Assembly (NCBI RefSeq): GCF_002531825.1 | Contig: NZ_NWSX01000011.1 | Coordinates: forward strand, 1-64,000 | Direction of reading: 5' to 3' | From: Rhizobium sp. J15 | GTDB taxonomy: Bacteria > Pseudomonadota > Alphaproteobacteria > Rhizobiales > Rhizobiaceae | Length of the DNA: 64,000 nucleotides | Shown here: in pieces, positions 17,286 to 26,077 of the stretch | Layout: each line of letters opens with the position of its first letter | Numbering within the stretch: position 1 is the stretch's first letter | Program-made: the position numbers and the translations under genes | Notes under the pieces: model-generated | What the model saw: the letters and a program-made list of their open reading frames with translations, nothing else | Database searches by the model: none | What the model was told of the DNA's origin: nothing

Positions 17286-18206
17286 ATGGGTGTGTGGATC
17301 GACACGGATATGGGCTTCGACGATATCGCCGCCATTCTGGTGGTGGCGCAGTCGGAATATGTGATCGACGGCGTCTCCCTGGTTTTCGGCAATGCGCCGC
17401 TGCCGCAGGTGAGGCTGAACGCCGCCGGCGCCGCCAGCGCTTTCGGCTGGAGATTTCCCATTCATACGGGCCGCGCCATGCCCGTTCTCGGCAAGCTCGA
17501 AACCGCCCAGGCGATCCTCGGCGAAAGCGGCATTCCAACCATCGGCAAGAACCTGCCGAAGGCGGCCACCCTTGTTGAAAGCGATGCCTTCATCGCGCTC
17601 TGCCGCTGGCTCGAAGGCAACGGGCCACACCGCATCCTGGCCCTCGGACCCCTCACCAATATTGCCGCCGTAGCGCTGGCCCGCCCCGATCTTGCCGCCC
17701 GCGTCAGGGAACTCGTCTGGATGGGCGGCGGCGTCACATCGGGCAATCACACCGCCTCCGCCGAGTTCAATGCGCTTGCCGATCCCGAATCGCTTGCGAT
17801 CGTCATCGCCCATGGCCTGCCGCTGCGGATGGTCGATCTCGACCTCTGCCGCAAGGTGCTGGCAAGACCCGAGGATGTTGAGCCGGTGCGCAATGCCGGC
17901 GGCGCCAATGCCGAACTGATCGCCGATATGTTCGCCGGTTATGTCAATATCGGCACCAGCCGCGGCCGCCCTGGAATGGCGATCTACGATCCCTCGGCCG
18001 CCGTCGCCTTCATCGATCCAGCCGTCGTCAGCTTCCGCCCCGCGCGCATCGACGTCGAACTTCAGGGCGCCCTCACCCGAGGCCGCACCGTCGTCGAGAC
18101 CCGCGCCACGCATGCGGCCTTCAATGCGGAGTTCGCTGCCGACATCGATGCCGATAGGGCGCGCGCCATCGTTGTCACCGCCCTGGTCAACGAGGCCCGC
18201 AAATGA
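17286..18206 (+). CDS. Nucleoside hydrolase (IunH family)
   Basis: This family cleaves ribonucleosides to base plus ribose. The 306-residue protein opens with the calcium-binding signature WIDTDMGFDDIAAIL (DxDxxxDD) and has the conserved ALGPLTNIA and WMGGG segments. A conserved aspartate near the end lies in IYDPSAA. The true start is ATG 17286; the open frame extends left inside the ATPase gene. Its stop overlaps the adenine deaminase start. With the importer and deaminase it forms a route from nucleoside to hypoxanthine. Which base is preferred cannot be told. Confidence 0.9.
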   Translation: MGVWIDTDMGFDDIAAILVVAQSEYVIDGVSLVFGNAPLPQVRLNAAGAASAFGWRFPIHTGRAMPVLGKLETAQAILGESGIPTIGKNLPKAATLVESDAFIALCRWLEGNGPHRILALGPLTNIAAVALARPDLAARVRELVWMGGGVTSGNHTASAEFNALADPESLAIVIAHGLPLRMVDLDLCRKVLARPEDVEPVRNAGGANAELIADMFAGYVNIGTSRGRPGMAIYDPSAAVAFIDPAVVSFRPARIDVELQGALTRGRTVVETRATHAAFNAEFAADIDADRARAIVVTALVNEARK

Positions 18207-19990
18207 ACACCAATCCTCACCAGGAACCTTCCGATCTCAACGATCCAGCCCTGCGAGCCCGCGCCGTCGCAGCCGCTCGCGGAGATGCTCCCTTCGATAT
18301 GCTCATCACCGGCGGACGGCTGCTCGATGCGGTGACGGGCCTGATCCGAGAGGCCGATATCGGCCTCGTCGGCGCGCTGATCGCCAGCGTCCATGCGCCG
18401 GCAAGCCGCACGGATGCCGTCGAGATCATCGATGCGGCAGGCAGCATCGTGACGCCGGGGCTGATCGACACACACATGCATGTCGAAAGCTCGATGGTGA
18501 CGCCCGCAGAATATGCGAGCGCCGTGCTGCCGCGCGGCGTCACCACGGTCGTCTGGGATCCGCATGAATTCGGCAATGTCCATGGCCTCGACGGCGTACG
18601 CTGGGCGATCGAGGCCGCGCGCGCCCTGCCGCTGCGCATGATCCTGCTTGCTCCCTCCTGCGTGCCGTCCGCACCGGGCCTGGAACTTGCCGGCGCCGAT
18701 TTCGATGCCGCCGTCATCGCCGAGATGCTGCGCTCTTCGTCCGTCGGCGGCGTTGCCGAAGTCATGAACATGCGCGGCGTCATCGACGGCGATCCCCGCA
18801 TGAGCGCCATCGTCAATGCCGGCCTTGCCTCCGGCAAGCTCGTCTGCGGCCATGCCCGCGGCCTTGAGGGCGCCGATCTCAATGCCTTCATGACGGCCGG
18901 CGTCACCTCCGACCACGAACTCACCTCCGGCGCCGATTTCGCCGCCAAGCTCGCCGCCGGCCTGACGATCGAGCTGCGCGGCTCGCACGACCATCTGCTT
19001 CAGGAATTCGTCGAGGTGCTAAACGGTCTTGGTCACCTGCCGCCCACCGTCACGCTCTGCACCGACGATGTTTTTCCCGATGAACTCCACGAAAGCGGCG
19101 GCCTCGATGATGTCGCCCGCCGGCTGGTGCGCTACGGCATGAAGCCGGAATGGGCGATCCGCGCCGCGACCTTCAACGCCGCACAGCGGCTGAAGCGTTC
19201 CGATCTCGGCCTTGTCGCCGCCGGTCGCCGCGCCGATCTCGCACTCTTCGAAGACCTCAAGGAATTCCGGGCGCGGCTGGTCATCTCAGGCGGCCGCATC
19301 GTCGCCCGCAACGGCGGCATGGAAGCGGCCGTTCAGCCGCTCGATACCGCGCCCCTCGCCCATTCCGTGAAGCTGCCGACGCTGACCGAGAATGATTTCC
19401 GCGTCCCTGCGGAGGGTGAGCGCGTCCGCGTCGCCACCATCGACCGCCCGCGTTTCACCCGATGGGGTGAGGCCGAAACGGAAGTCCGGGGCGGCTTCGT
19501 CGTGCCGCCGGCCGGCAGCGCCATGATCGCCGTCGCCCACCGCCACGGCAAGGCCGATGGTACCCCACGCATCGGCTTCCTCACCGGCTGGGGCGAATGG
19601 CGCGGCGCCTTCTGCACGACCGTCTCGCACGACAGCCACAACCTCACCGTCTTCGGCGGCAATGCCCGCGACATGGCGCTCGCCGCCAACGCCGTCATAT
19701 CGGCCGGCGGCGGCATGGCGGTCGCCAAAGACGGCCGGATCGAAGCGATCCTGCCGCTGCCGCTCTCCGGCCTGGTAACCGACGCCTCACTGCAAGACAC
19801 CGCCTCAGCCTTCGCCGAGATCCGCAAGGCCATGGACGGCATCGTCGACTGGAAACCGCCCTACCGCGTCTTCAAGGCCTGCTTCGGCGCAACGCTCGCC
19901 TGCAATGCCGGCCCGCACCAGACGGACAGGGGGATTGCCGATGTGGTGACGGGAAAGGTGCTGGAAAGCCCGGTGCTGGAGGTTTTTTAG
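18203..19990 (+). CDS. ade: Adenine deaminase
   Basis: This amidohydrolase-superfamily metalloenzyme converts adenine to hypoxanthine and ammonia. The 595-residue length matches the Ade/YicP family. Visible are the metal-binding DTHMHVESSM (about 89-98), WDPHEFGNVHG and GHARG segments, the catalytic-core CTDDVFPDEL, and the C-terminal domain with FKACFGATLACNAGPHQT. It is the last gene of the LacI-led operon and overlaps the nucleoside hydrolase by four bases, which supports adenosine salvage as the purpose of the operon. A repeat-type hairpin follows about 60 bases later. Confidence 0.93.
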   Translation: MNTNPHQEPSDLNDPALRARAVAAARGDAPFDMLITGGRLLDAVTGLIREADIGLVGALIASVHAPASRTDAVEIIDAAGSIVTPGLIDTHMHVESSMVTPAEYASAVLPRGVTTVVWDPHEFGNVHGLDGVRWAIEAARALPLRMILLAPSCVPSAPGLELAGADFDAAVIAEMLRSSSVGGVAEVMNMRGVIDGDPRMSAIVNAGLASGKLVCGHARGLEGADLNAFMTAGVTSDHELTSGADFAAKLAAGLTIELRGSHDHLLQEFVEVLNGLGHLPPTVTLCTDDVFPDELHESGGLDDVARRLVRYGMKPEWAIRAATFNAAQRLKRSDLGLVAAGRRADLALFEDLKEFRARLVISGGRIVARNGGMEAAVQPLDTAPLAHSVKLPTLTENDFRVPAEGERVRVATIDRPRFTRWGEAETEVRGGFVVPPAGSAMIAVAHRHGKADGTPRIGFLTGWGEWRGAFCTTVSHDSHNLTVFGGNARDMALAANAVISAGGGMAVAKDGRIEAILPLPLSGLVTDASLQDTASAFAEIRKAMDGIVDWKPPYRVFKACFGATLACNAGPHQTDRGIADVVTGKVLESPVLEVF

Positions 19991-20046
19991 GGCTTGGTGA
20001 AATTGCGATGTTCGTGCAGGCGAGAAGAGACGTGCTGCGAGGTCTC

Positions 20047-20101
20047 GAATCCCCTTCTCCCCAGCGGGGAGAAGGTGCCCGTAGGGCGGATGAGGGGGCC
20101 G
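20047..20101. repeat. Rhizobial intergenic palindrome, RIME-like
   Basis: CCTTCTCCCC (20053-20062) and GGGGAGAAGG (20066-20075) form a ten-base stem with a three-base loop, followed by GGCGGATGAGGGGG. The CCCCTTCTCCCC/GGATGAGGGG vocabulary is shared with the fuller element at 23412-23526, so both belong to one repeat family. It lies between the convergent adenine deaminase and amidohydrolase genes and could also stop transcription. Confidence 0.65.
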
Positions 20102-20111
20102 CAAACGCCAG

Positions 20112-21281
20112 CTAACCCTTCAACTCCCGCTCCACCAACGCCGCCCAATAGGCCGCCCCATATCCGAGCGCCTCATCATTGAAATCGTAAGCCGTGTTGT
20201 GGTGCAGCGCCCCATCCATCGCCGGCCCATTGCCGAGCCAGACATAACAGCCCGGCGCATTCCGCGCGAAGAAGGCGAAGTCGTCGCCTGCCGTCGATGG
20301 CGGAAAACTCGTCCGCACCTTCTCCCCGAAGACCGTGCCGGCGGCGGCAAGCGCCCGGGCGGTCGCGTCCGCGTCATTGACGACCGGCGGAATGCGCCGC
20401 TGGAAATGATAGTCGGCAGAAATGCCGTACATCGCGGCCGTTCCGCTCGCCAGCCTGCCGATCTCGGCCTCCAGCTGGTCGCGCACCTCGGGCGAATAGG
20501 CCCGCGCCGTCCCGCCGATCTCGACCGTATCGGGTATGACGTTCAGCGCCTTCGCATCGCCGGCCTGCAGGAAGCAGGCGCTGACGACGGCCGGCTGCAG
20601 CGGATCGACCACGCGGCCGACGATCGTTTGCAAAGATGACAGGAAGGTGCCGGCTGCCGTGATCGGATCACGGCCAAGATGCGGCTTGGCGCCGTGGGTG
20701 CCGACCCCGCGAAAGGTGATGCGCCAGCTGTCGGAAGAGGCGAGCTGTGGGCCCGCGACCACGGCGATCTCGTCGACCGCAAGCCCCGGCATATTGTGCA
20801 GGCCATAAACCGCGTCGCAGGGGAAAAGCCGGAAGAGCCCCTCCTCCGCCATGCGCTTTGCCCCGCCGCGCCCCTCTTCCGCCGGCTGGAAGATGAAATG
20901 CACCGTACCGGAAAAATTCCGCGTCGCTGCCAGATGCCGCGCCGCGCCGAGCAGCATTGCCGTATGCCCGTCATGGCCGCAGGCATGCATCTTGCCCGGC
21001 ACTGTCGATTTATAGGGCCGCTCCGCCATTTCAGGCATGGCGAGCGCATCCATATCGGCTCTGAGCCCGATCCTGCGTGTGCCATTGCCGATCTGCAGCG
21101 TGCCGACCACGCCGGTGCCGGCAAGCCCGCGATGCACCGTTATACCAACCTCCTCGAGAAGGCTCGCGACGATGCCGGCGGTGCGCTCCTCCTCGAAACC
21201 GAGTTCGGGATGGGCGTGCAGATCGCGGCGCAAGGCGGTGAGGAACGGCAGATCGTCCTTGATCCGGGCGGGAATGCTCAT
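20112..21281 (-). CDS. M20-family amidohydrolase (hippurate hydrolase-like)
   Basis: This di-metal peptidase/aminoacylase cleaves N-acyl amino acids or similar amides. The 389-residue protein shows ADMDALAMPE, the metal-binding ACGHDGHTAML (Cys 101, His 103) and the catalytic glutamate pair in FQPAEEGRGGA. A late histidine lies in GALHHNTAYDFND. No signal peptide is seen. It is the last gene of the minus-strand block that starts with tctC, about 110 bases after tctA. An imported N-acyl compound or conjugate is therefore a plausible shared substrate (inference). Confidence 0.88.
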   Translation of the reverse strand: MSIPARIKDDLPFLTALRRDLHAHPELGFEEERTAGIVASLLEEVGITVHRGLAGTGVVGTLQIGNGTRRIGLRADMDALAMPEMAERPYKSTVPGKMHACGHDGHTAMLLGAARHLAATRNFSGTVHFIFQPAEEGRGGAKRMAEEGLFRLFPCDAVYGLHNMPGLAVDEIAVVAGPQLASSDSWRITFRGVGTHGAKPHLGRDPITAAGTFLSSLQTIVGRVVDPLQPAVVSACFLQAGDAKALNVIPDTVEIGGTARAYSPEVRDQLEAEIGRLASGTAAMYGISADYHFQRRIPPVVNDADATARALAAAGTVFGEKVRTSFPPSTAGDDFAFFARNAPGCYVWLGNGPAMDGALHHNTAYDFNDEALGYGAAYWAALVERELKG

Positions 21282-21389
21282 CGGGCAATGCTCCTGGGGC
21301 CTGGATATCCCTTCATGCGAAACGGGCGCCCAACCGGCGCCCGCGTCAGATCATTTCTTGTTCATCAAACAGGCTGCGACTTCAAGCCC

Positions 21390-22895
21390 TCAGGCCTCTT
21401 CGACGAACACCTCTTCGCGCTTCTTCCTGACGCTCGGCAGGAAGACGACGATGAGCACGGCCAGCGCGATCGCCAGAAGCGTGGCGCTGATCGGCCGCGT
21501 GACGAAGGTGGTCGGGTCGCCGCGCGACAGGATCATGGCGCGTCTCAGGTTCTCCTCCAGCAACGGCCCGAGCACGAAGCCGAGCAGCAGCGGCGCCGGC
21601 TCGCAGCGCAGTTTCGCCAGCACGTAGCCGATGAGCCCGAAGAAGGCGACGGCATAGAGGTCGTAGACGTTCGAATTGACGCTGTAGACCCCGATCGAGC
21701 AGAAGGCCATGATGATGGGGAAGAGCACATAGTAAGGCACCGTCAGCAGCTTCACCCAGAGCCCGATCAGCGGCAGGTTGAGGATGACGAGCATCAGATT
21801 GCCGATCCACATCGAGGCGATGATGCCCCAGAACAGCGCCGGCTGCTCGGTCGCCACATTCGGCCCCGGCACGATGCCCTGGATGATCATCGCGCCGATC
21901 ATCAGCGCCATGACGGGATTGGCGGGAATGCCGAGCGTCAGCAGCGGAATGAACGAGGTCTGCGCGCCGGCATTGTTGGCCGATTCCGGACCTGCCACGC
22001 CGGCGACCGCGCCCTTGCCGAATTCCTGCGGCGTCTTCGACAAGCGTTTTTCCACGGTATAGGAGGCGAAGGACGCCAGGATTGCCCCGCCGCCCGGCAG
22101 GATGCCGAGCGCCGAGCCGATCGCCGTACCGCGAATGACGGGCGCAATCATCTCCTTGAATTCCTGGCGCGAAGGCAGGAGGCCGGACACCTTGGCCATC
22201 AGCACCGTGCGGGTCGATTCGCCTTCGAGGTTGCGCAGGATTTCCGCCACCCCGAAGACGCCGACGGCGAGCGCCACGAAGTTCAGCCCGTCGGCATATT
22301 CGCGGATGCCGAGCGTAAAGCGCGGCGTGCCGGTATAGATATCGGTGCCGACAAGGCCGAGCAGCAGCCCGAGCGCCACCATCGCCAGCGCCTTGACGAC
22401 CGAGCCATGCGCCAGCGCGATCGAGGAGACGAGGCCGACGATCATCAGCGAGAAATATTCCGCCGCACCGAATTGCAGCGCGATGTCGGTAAGCGGCGGT
22501 GCGAAGATCGCCACGAGGAAGGTCGAGACCGTGCCGGCGAAGAACGAGCCGAGCGCCGCGATCGCCAGCGCCGCCCCGGCCCTGCCCTTGCGCGCCATCT
22601 GGTAGCCATCGATTGCGGTGACGGCGGAAGAGGATTCGCCCGGCATGTTGATGAGGATCGCCGTCGTCGAGCCGCCATACTGGGCGCCGTAATAAATGCC
22701 GGCGAGCATGATGAGCGAGGAAACCGGCTCGAGCTGGAAGGTGATCGGCAGAAGCATGGCGATCGTCGCCGTCGCGCCGATGCCGGGCAAGACGCCGATC
22801 AGCGTGCCGAGCAGGACGCCGATGAGGCAGAAGAAAAGGTTATGGAGCGTCGCCGCAGTGGCAAAGCCGAGCGCGAGATTGCTGAAGAGATCCAC
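21390..22895 (-). CDS. tctA: Tripartite tricarboxylate transporter large membrane subunit
   Basis: The 501-residue inner membrane protein is of the TctA family, with roughly twelve helices and the signature loops GVLPGIGATATIAMLLPITF near the N terminus and GAQTSFIPLLTLGIPANP in the second half. The start is GTG at 22895; its AGGAGG site overlaps the tctB stop codon, so tctB and tctA are coupled. It forms the sodium- or proton-driven pore supplied by the TctC binding protein. The substrate (citrate-like or other carboxylate) is not readable from sequence. Confidence 0.92.
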   Translation of the reverse strand: MDLFSNLALGFATAATLHNLFFCLIGVLLGTLIGVLPGIGATATIAMLLPITFQLEPVSSLIMLAGIYYGAQYGGSTTAILINMPGESSSAVTAIDGYQMARKGRAGAALAIAALGSFFAGTVSTFLVAIFAPPLTDIALQFGAAEYFSLMIVGLVSSIALAHGSVVKALAMVALGLLLGLVGTDIYTGTPRFTLGIREYADGLNFVALAVGVFGVAEILRNLEGESTRTVLMAKVSGLLPSRQEFKEMIAPVIRGTAIGSALGILPGGGAILASFASYTVEKRLSKTPQEFGKGAVAGVAGPESANNAGAQTSFIPLLTLGIPANPVMALMIGAMIIQGIVPGPNVATEQPALFWGIIASMWIGNLMLVILNLPLIGLWVKLLTVPYYVLFPIIMAFCSIGVYSVNSNVYDLYAVAFFGLIGYVLAKLRCEPAPLLLGFVLGPLLEENLRRAMILSRGDPTTFVTRPISATLLAIALAVLIVVFLPSVRKKREEVFVEEA

Positions 22896-22904
22896 GATAG
22901 CCTC

Positions 22905-23366
22905 CTAGAACCGGACCCAGGGGCCGAAGCGCTCGAACGGCAGCCCGAGCCCGTAGCTGAAGACGGCGACCGAAAAGAGCGTCAGCAGCAGCGAGAGGAT
23001 GAGCGCAAACACCACATTCATCTTGCGAGACGCAAAACAGGCGATGAAGGCGGTGAAGAACAGCGCCGGCGCAAATCCGAGCCCCCGCACCGTCAGCCCG
23101 AAGAAGACGGGAGCCGGCAGGATGAACAGCATGCCGCGCCAGGCGAAAGGATCGACCGGCTCACCCTCCACGCGCAGCGCCTGAATGAAGATGATCGCGC
23201 CGAGCAGCACGAGCACGGCCGAAAGCAGCAGCGGGAAATAACCAGGCCCCATGCGCAATGTCGTGCCGAGGTCGAGCCCCAGCGACTGGAAGGCGAAGAA
23301 AGCGCCGGTCGCGACGAAAAGCGCGCCGCAGATCGCATTGGTGGTATCGAAACTGATGGATTTCAT
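22905..23366 (-). CDS. tctB: Tripartite tricarboxylate transporter small membrane subunit
   Basis: The 153-residue protein has four membrane helices, including LVATGAFFAFQSLG-like and VFALILSLLLTLFSVAVF segments, and ends with the conserved LPFERFGPW-type tail. The ATG at 23366 is chosen because AGGAGA precedes it; the longer open frame runs into the intergenic repeat. It sits directly before tctA and pairs with it in the membrane. Confidence 0.88.
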   Translation of the reverse strand: MKSISFDTTNAICGALFVATGAFFAFQSLGLDLGTTLRMGPGYFPLLLSAVLVLLGAIIFIQALRVEGEPVDPFAWRGMLFILPAPVFFGLTVRGLGFAPALFFTAFIACFASRKMNVVFALILSLLLTLFSVAVFSYGLGLPFERFGPWVRF

Positions 23367-23411
23367 GGTGTCTCCTGGAGTTGGAGATGGAGCGTCGTTA
23401 CGGCTGCGATT

Positions 23412-23526
23412 GCCCCTCATCCGCCAGCGGGGAAAAGGGGATCCGCCGCAGCCTCTCGCCTTTGCCGCCGCTATTCGGGGCAAGTCCCCTCTCCCCGCAG
23501 GCGGGGAGAGGGTTAGGGTGAGGGGC
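23412..23526. repeat. Full-length RIME-like intergenic mosaic element
   Basis: The element is bounded by GCCCCTCA (23412-23419) and its exact inverse TGAGGGGC (23519-23526). Inside is a second strong stem, CCCTCTCCCCGC with GCGGGGAGAGGG, near 23487-23512. The 115-bp size and bounded palindromic design fit the short intergenic elements known from Rhizobium (RIME family). It lies between tctC and tctB, so it may attenuate or stabilise the mRNA. Confidence 0.7.
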
Positions 23527-23546
23527 TATTCCTGGCACATCCCTCA

Positions 23547-24530
23547 CTAGTCCGCATATTCCCCGGCAGCCTCGATCACCGGCTTCCAGCGGGCGATCTC
23601 GCTTTCGAGCTTGGCCTTGAGTGCAGCCGGCGTCGCATCCGCGTCAGAGGAAGGCGCCGTGCCGAGTTCGGCGAAGCGGGCGCCGACATTCGGATCCTTC
23701 AGCGCAACCTGCAGCGACTTCGACAGGCGTTCGTTGATCTCGGCCGGCGTACCCTTCGGCGTATAGATGCCGTGCCAGATACCGACTTCGAAGCCCGGCA
23801 GGCCGGCTTCGACCGCTGTCGGAATATCCTTCATCACGTCGAGACGCTTGGGCGAGGTCACGGCATAGGCCTTGATCGTGCCGCCTGTGATCTGCTTCGT
23901 CGTGTTGGTGGTCTGGTCGCACATGATATCGACCTGGCCGCCGAGCAGATCCGTCATCGCGGGGCCGGTGCCCTTGTAGGGAACGGTGGTGAGCGGGGTC
24001 TGGATGGCGCTCATGAACATCATGCCGCAAAGATGCGAGGCGGCACCGATGCCGGCATTGGCGACCGTCACCTTGTCCTTGTTGGCCTTGACGTATTCGA
24101 TCAGGCCCTTGAGGTCGGTCGGCTCGAAGTCCTTGCGCGCGACGATCGTCATCGGCACCTCGGTGACGAGGCCGACATAGTCGAAGGCGCCGAGCGTATC
24201 GTAGGCGAGCTTGCGGTAGAGCGTGGCGCTGGTCGCCATGCCGATATGATGCAGCAGGATGGTGTAGCCGTCGGGATCGGCGTTCGCCACACGGCCGGCG
24301 CCGAGCGTGCCGCCGGCACCGCCGACATTTTCAACGACGATCTGCTGGCCGAGATCCTTCGACATCGATTCGGCGACAAGACGCGCGACGGTGTCGGTCG
24401 GGCCGCCGGCGGCAAAGGGCACGACCATGGTGATGGTGCGTTCGGGATAGGTCTGCGCCGAAGCGACGCCGGCGAGAAGAGAGACCGCGGCAGCCGCGGT
24501 CAGGCCGAGCATGGCCTTCAGGATTTTCAT
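23547..24530 (-). CDS. tctC: Tripartite tricarboxylate transporter substrate-binding protein
   Basis: The 327-residue periplasmic protein has a signal peptide ending in AGVASAQT. The Bug/TctC family core includes YPERTITMVVPFAAGGPTD and a central NAGIGAASHLCG segment. The start at 24530 follows GGAGGAAAC; the longer frame lacks this. It is the first gene of the tct block. A 115-bp repeat separates it from tctB, which often makes the binding protein more abundant than the membrane subunits. Its ligand is unknown. Confidence 0.92.
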   Translation of the reverse strand: MKILKAMLGLTAAAAVSLLAGVASAQTYPERTITMVVPFAAGGPTDTVARLVAESMSKDLGQQIVVENVGGAGGTLGAGRVANADPDGYTILLHHIGMATSATLYRKLAYDTLGAFDYVGLVTEVPMTIVARKDFEPTDLKGLIEYVKANKDKVTVANAGIGAASHLCGMMFMSAIQTPLTTVPYKGTGPAMTDLLGGQVDIMCDQTTNTTKQITGGTIKAYAVTSPKRLDVMKDIPTAVEAGLPGFEVGIWHGIYTPKGTPAEINERLSKSLQVALKDPNVGARFAELGTAPSSDADATPAALKAKLESEIARWKPVIEAAGEYAD

Positions 24531-24695
24531 CGTTTCCTCCCTGATGAAATAGCGAGCCCGCCGGCACATCCTCCGCGCCGGGGTTGACCTATTTGCCGCC
24601 GGGAAAACCCAACCCGCAATCATCGCCATCATTTTCGAAGGACGATTCTGCGGCAGTGCGATGCAGCATGGGTCGATTCGGAAACAAACGACGAA

Positions 24696-24723
24696 TGCGA
24701 TGGGTGGAAATCCACCCATCGCA
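24696..24723. promoter_or_regulatory. Perfect 12-bp inverted repeat between tctC and the dctD-like gene
   Basis: TGCGATGGGTGG and CCACCCATCGCA flank a central AAAT, giving a 28-bp perfect dyad. It lies about 166 bases upstream of tctC and 20 bases downstream of the response-regulator stop. It could be the activator's upstream binding site, since NtrC-family enhancers are dyads at this distance, or a terminator. No proper T-run follows the stem. Confidence 0.5.
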
Positions 24724-24742
24724 ACACCGCCGGCCGCGACAG

Positions 24743-26077
24743 CTAGCCTTCGGTGATCAACATCCGCTTGTCGAGGCCGTATTTCTGCATCTTTTCGTAG
24801 AGGGTCTTTCGCGAGATGCCGAGCGATTCATAGACCGGCCTGAGGCTGCCGCCATGCGCGACCAGCGCGCTGGCGATGATCCCGCGCTCGAATTCGGCGA
24901 CGCGCTCCGCAAGCCCGGTCGCCTCCTCGGCCTGCCGCCCGCCATTGTCGAGGCCGAGCACCAGACGATCGGCGGCATTCCTGAGTTCGCGCACATTGCC
25001 GGGCCAGTCGCGCTGGGTGATGTCGGAGATCACCTCAGGCGGCACGGCCACCTCGTCGCGGCCGTAGCGGGCCGCCGCTTCCCGCACCAGCTGCAGGAAA
25101 AGCAGCGGAATATCCGCCCGCCGCTGCGATAGCGACGGCACGTGCAGCGTCGCCACGTTCAACCGGTAGAAAAGATCGGCGCGGAAGCGGCCCGCCGCCA
25201 CTTCCGCCTCCAGATTCACCTTGCTCGTCGCGATGAAGCGCACGTCGAGCGGCACGATCTCGTTCGAGCCGAGGCGGGAGATCACCCGCTCCTGCAGCAC
25301 CCGCAGAAACTTCGCCTGAAGGTCGAAGGGCATGGAGCCAATCTCGTCGAGCAGGATGGTGCCGCCGCGTCCATGCTCGAATTTTCCGTAGCGCGGCCTG
25401 ACCGCGCCCGGAAAGGCGCCGGGCTCGTGGCCGAAAAGCTCGCTCTCGATCAGGTTCGCCGGCAGCGCCGCGCAGTTGATCGCGATGAACGGCCGGCTCG
25501 CCCGGGCGCTGATATCGTGAAGCGCGCGGGCGACGACCTCCTTGCCCGCTCCGGTCTCGCCGACGATGAGCGTATCGGCATCGCTCGCGCCGATCGCGCG
25601 GATGCGGTAGCGCAGATCCACCATCACCTGCGTACGACCCGGCAGCCGCGCCTCGATATCGTCGCGTTTGCCGGCGACCGCCTTCAGCAGCCGGTTTTCG
25701 AGCACGAGGCCGCGCCGCTCCATCGCCCGGCGTATGACGCCTGCAAGCATTTCAGGCGTGAACGGCTTCTCGATGAAATCATAAGCGCCTTCGCGCATCG
25801 CCTTGACCGCAAGCTGCACGTCGCCGTGGCCGGTCACGAGGATGACGGGCACCTCCTGATCGATCTCGCGGATCTTCTGCATCAGCGTCATGCCGTCCAT
25901 GCCGGGCATGCGGATATCGCTGACGACGACGCCGGGAAAGCTGTAGCCGATCAGTTCCAGCACATGATCGCCGTTCGAAAAGGTCTCGACGCTGAAGCCG
26001 GAGAGTTCCAGCGCCTGCGCCGTCGAGCGGCGCAGCTCCTCCTCGTCGTCGACCAGCAGGATCTTCGCATCGTTCAT
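24743..26077 (-). CDS. DctD-like NtrC-family response regulator
   Basis: The 444-residue protein has three domains. The receiver has phosphoacceptor D54 and conserved K104. The AAA+ sigma54-activation domain has Walker A GETGAGKE (173-180) and Walker B ILLDEI (241-246). A Fis-type helix-turn-helix follows at the C terminus (SLGISRKTLYEKMQKYGL). The usual GAFTGA loop that touches sigma54 reads GAFPGA (220-225). It overlaps the kinase gene (ATGA), and together they probably control the tct genes just downstream; dct genes are the alternative target. Confidence 0.9.
   Translation of the reverse strand: MNDAKILLVDDEEELRRSTAQALELSGFSVETFSNGDHVLELIGYSFPGVVVSDIRMPGMDGMTLMQKIREIDQEVPVILVTGHGDVQLAVKAMREGAYDFIEKPFTPEMLAGVIRRAMERRGLVLENRLLKAVAGKRDDIEARLPGRTQVMVDLRYRIRAIGASDADTLIVGETGAGKEVVARALHDISARASRPFIAINCAALPANLIESELFGHEPGAFPGAVRPRYGKFEHGRGGTILLDEIGSMPFDLQAKFLRVLQERVISRLGSNEIVPLDVRFIATSKVNLEAEVAAGRFRADLFYRLNVATLHVPSLSQRRADIPLLFLQLVREAAARYGRDEVAVPPEVISDITQRDWPGNVRELRNAADRLVLGLDNGGRQAEEATGLAERVAEFERGIIASALVAHGGSLRPVYESLGISRKTLYEKMQKYGLDKRMLITEG

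Noticed and set aside
20679..23516. A 945-codon plus-strand open frame opposite the amidohydrolase and tctAB genes
   Set aside because: It is an antisense shadow: its translation is arginine/aspartate/glutamate-rich low-complexity sequence, while the minus strand has recognised proteins with ribosome sites.
24601..24640. TGGCGATGATTGCGG on the minus strand upstream of tctC as a sigma54 promoter
   Set aside because: The GG and GC are 8 bases apart rather than 10, so it does not fit the -24/-12 rule.
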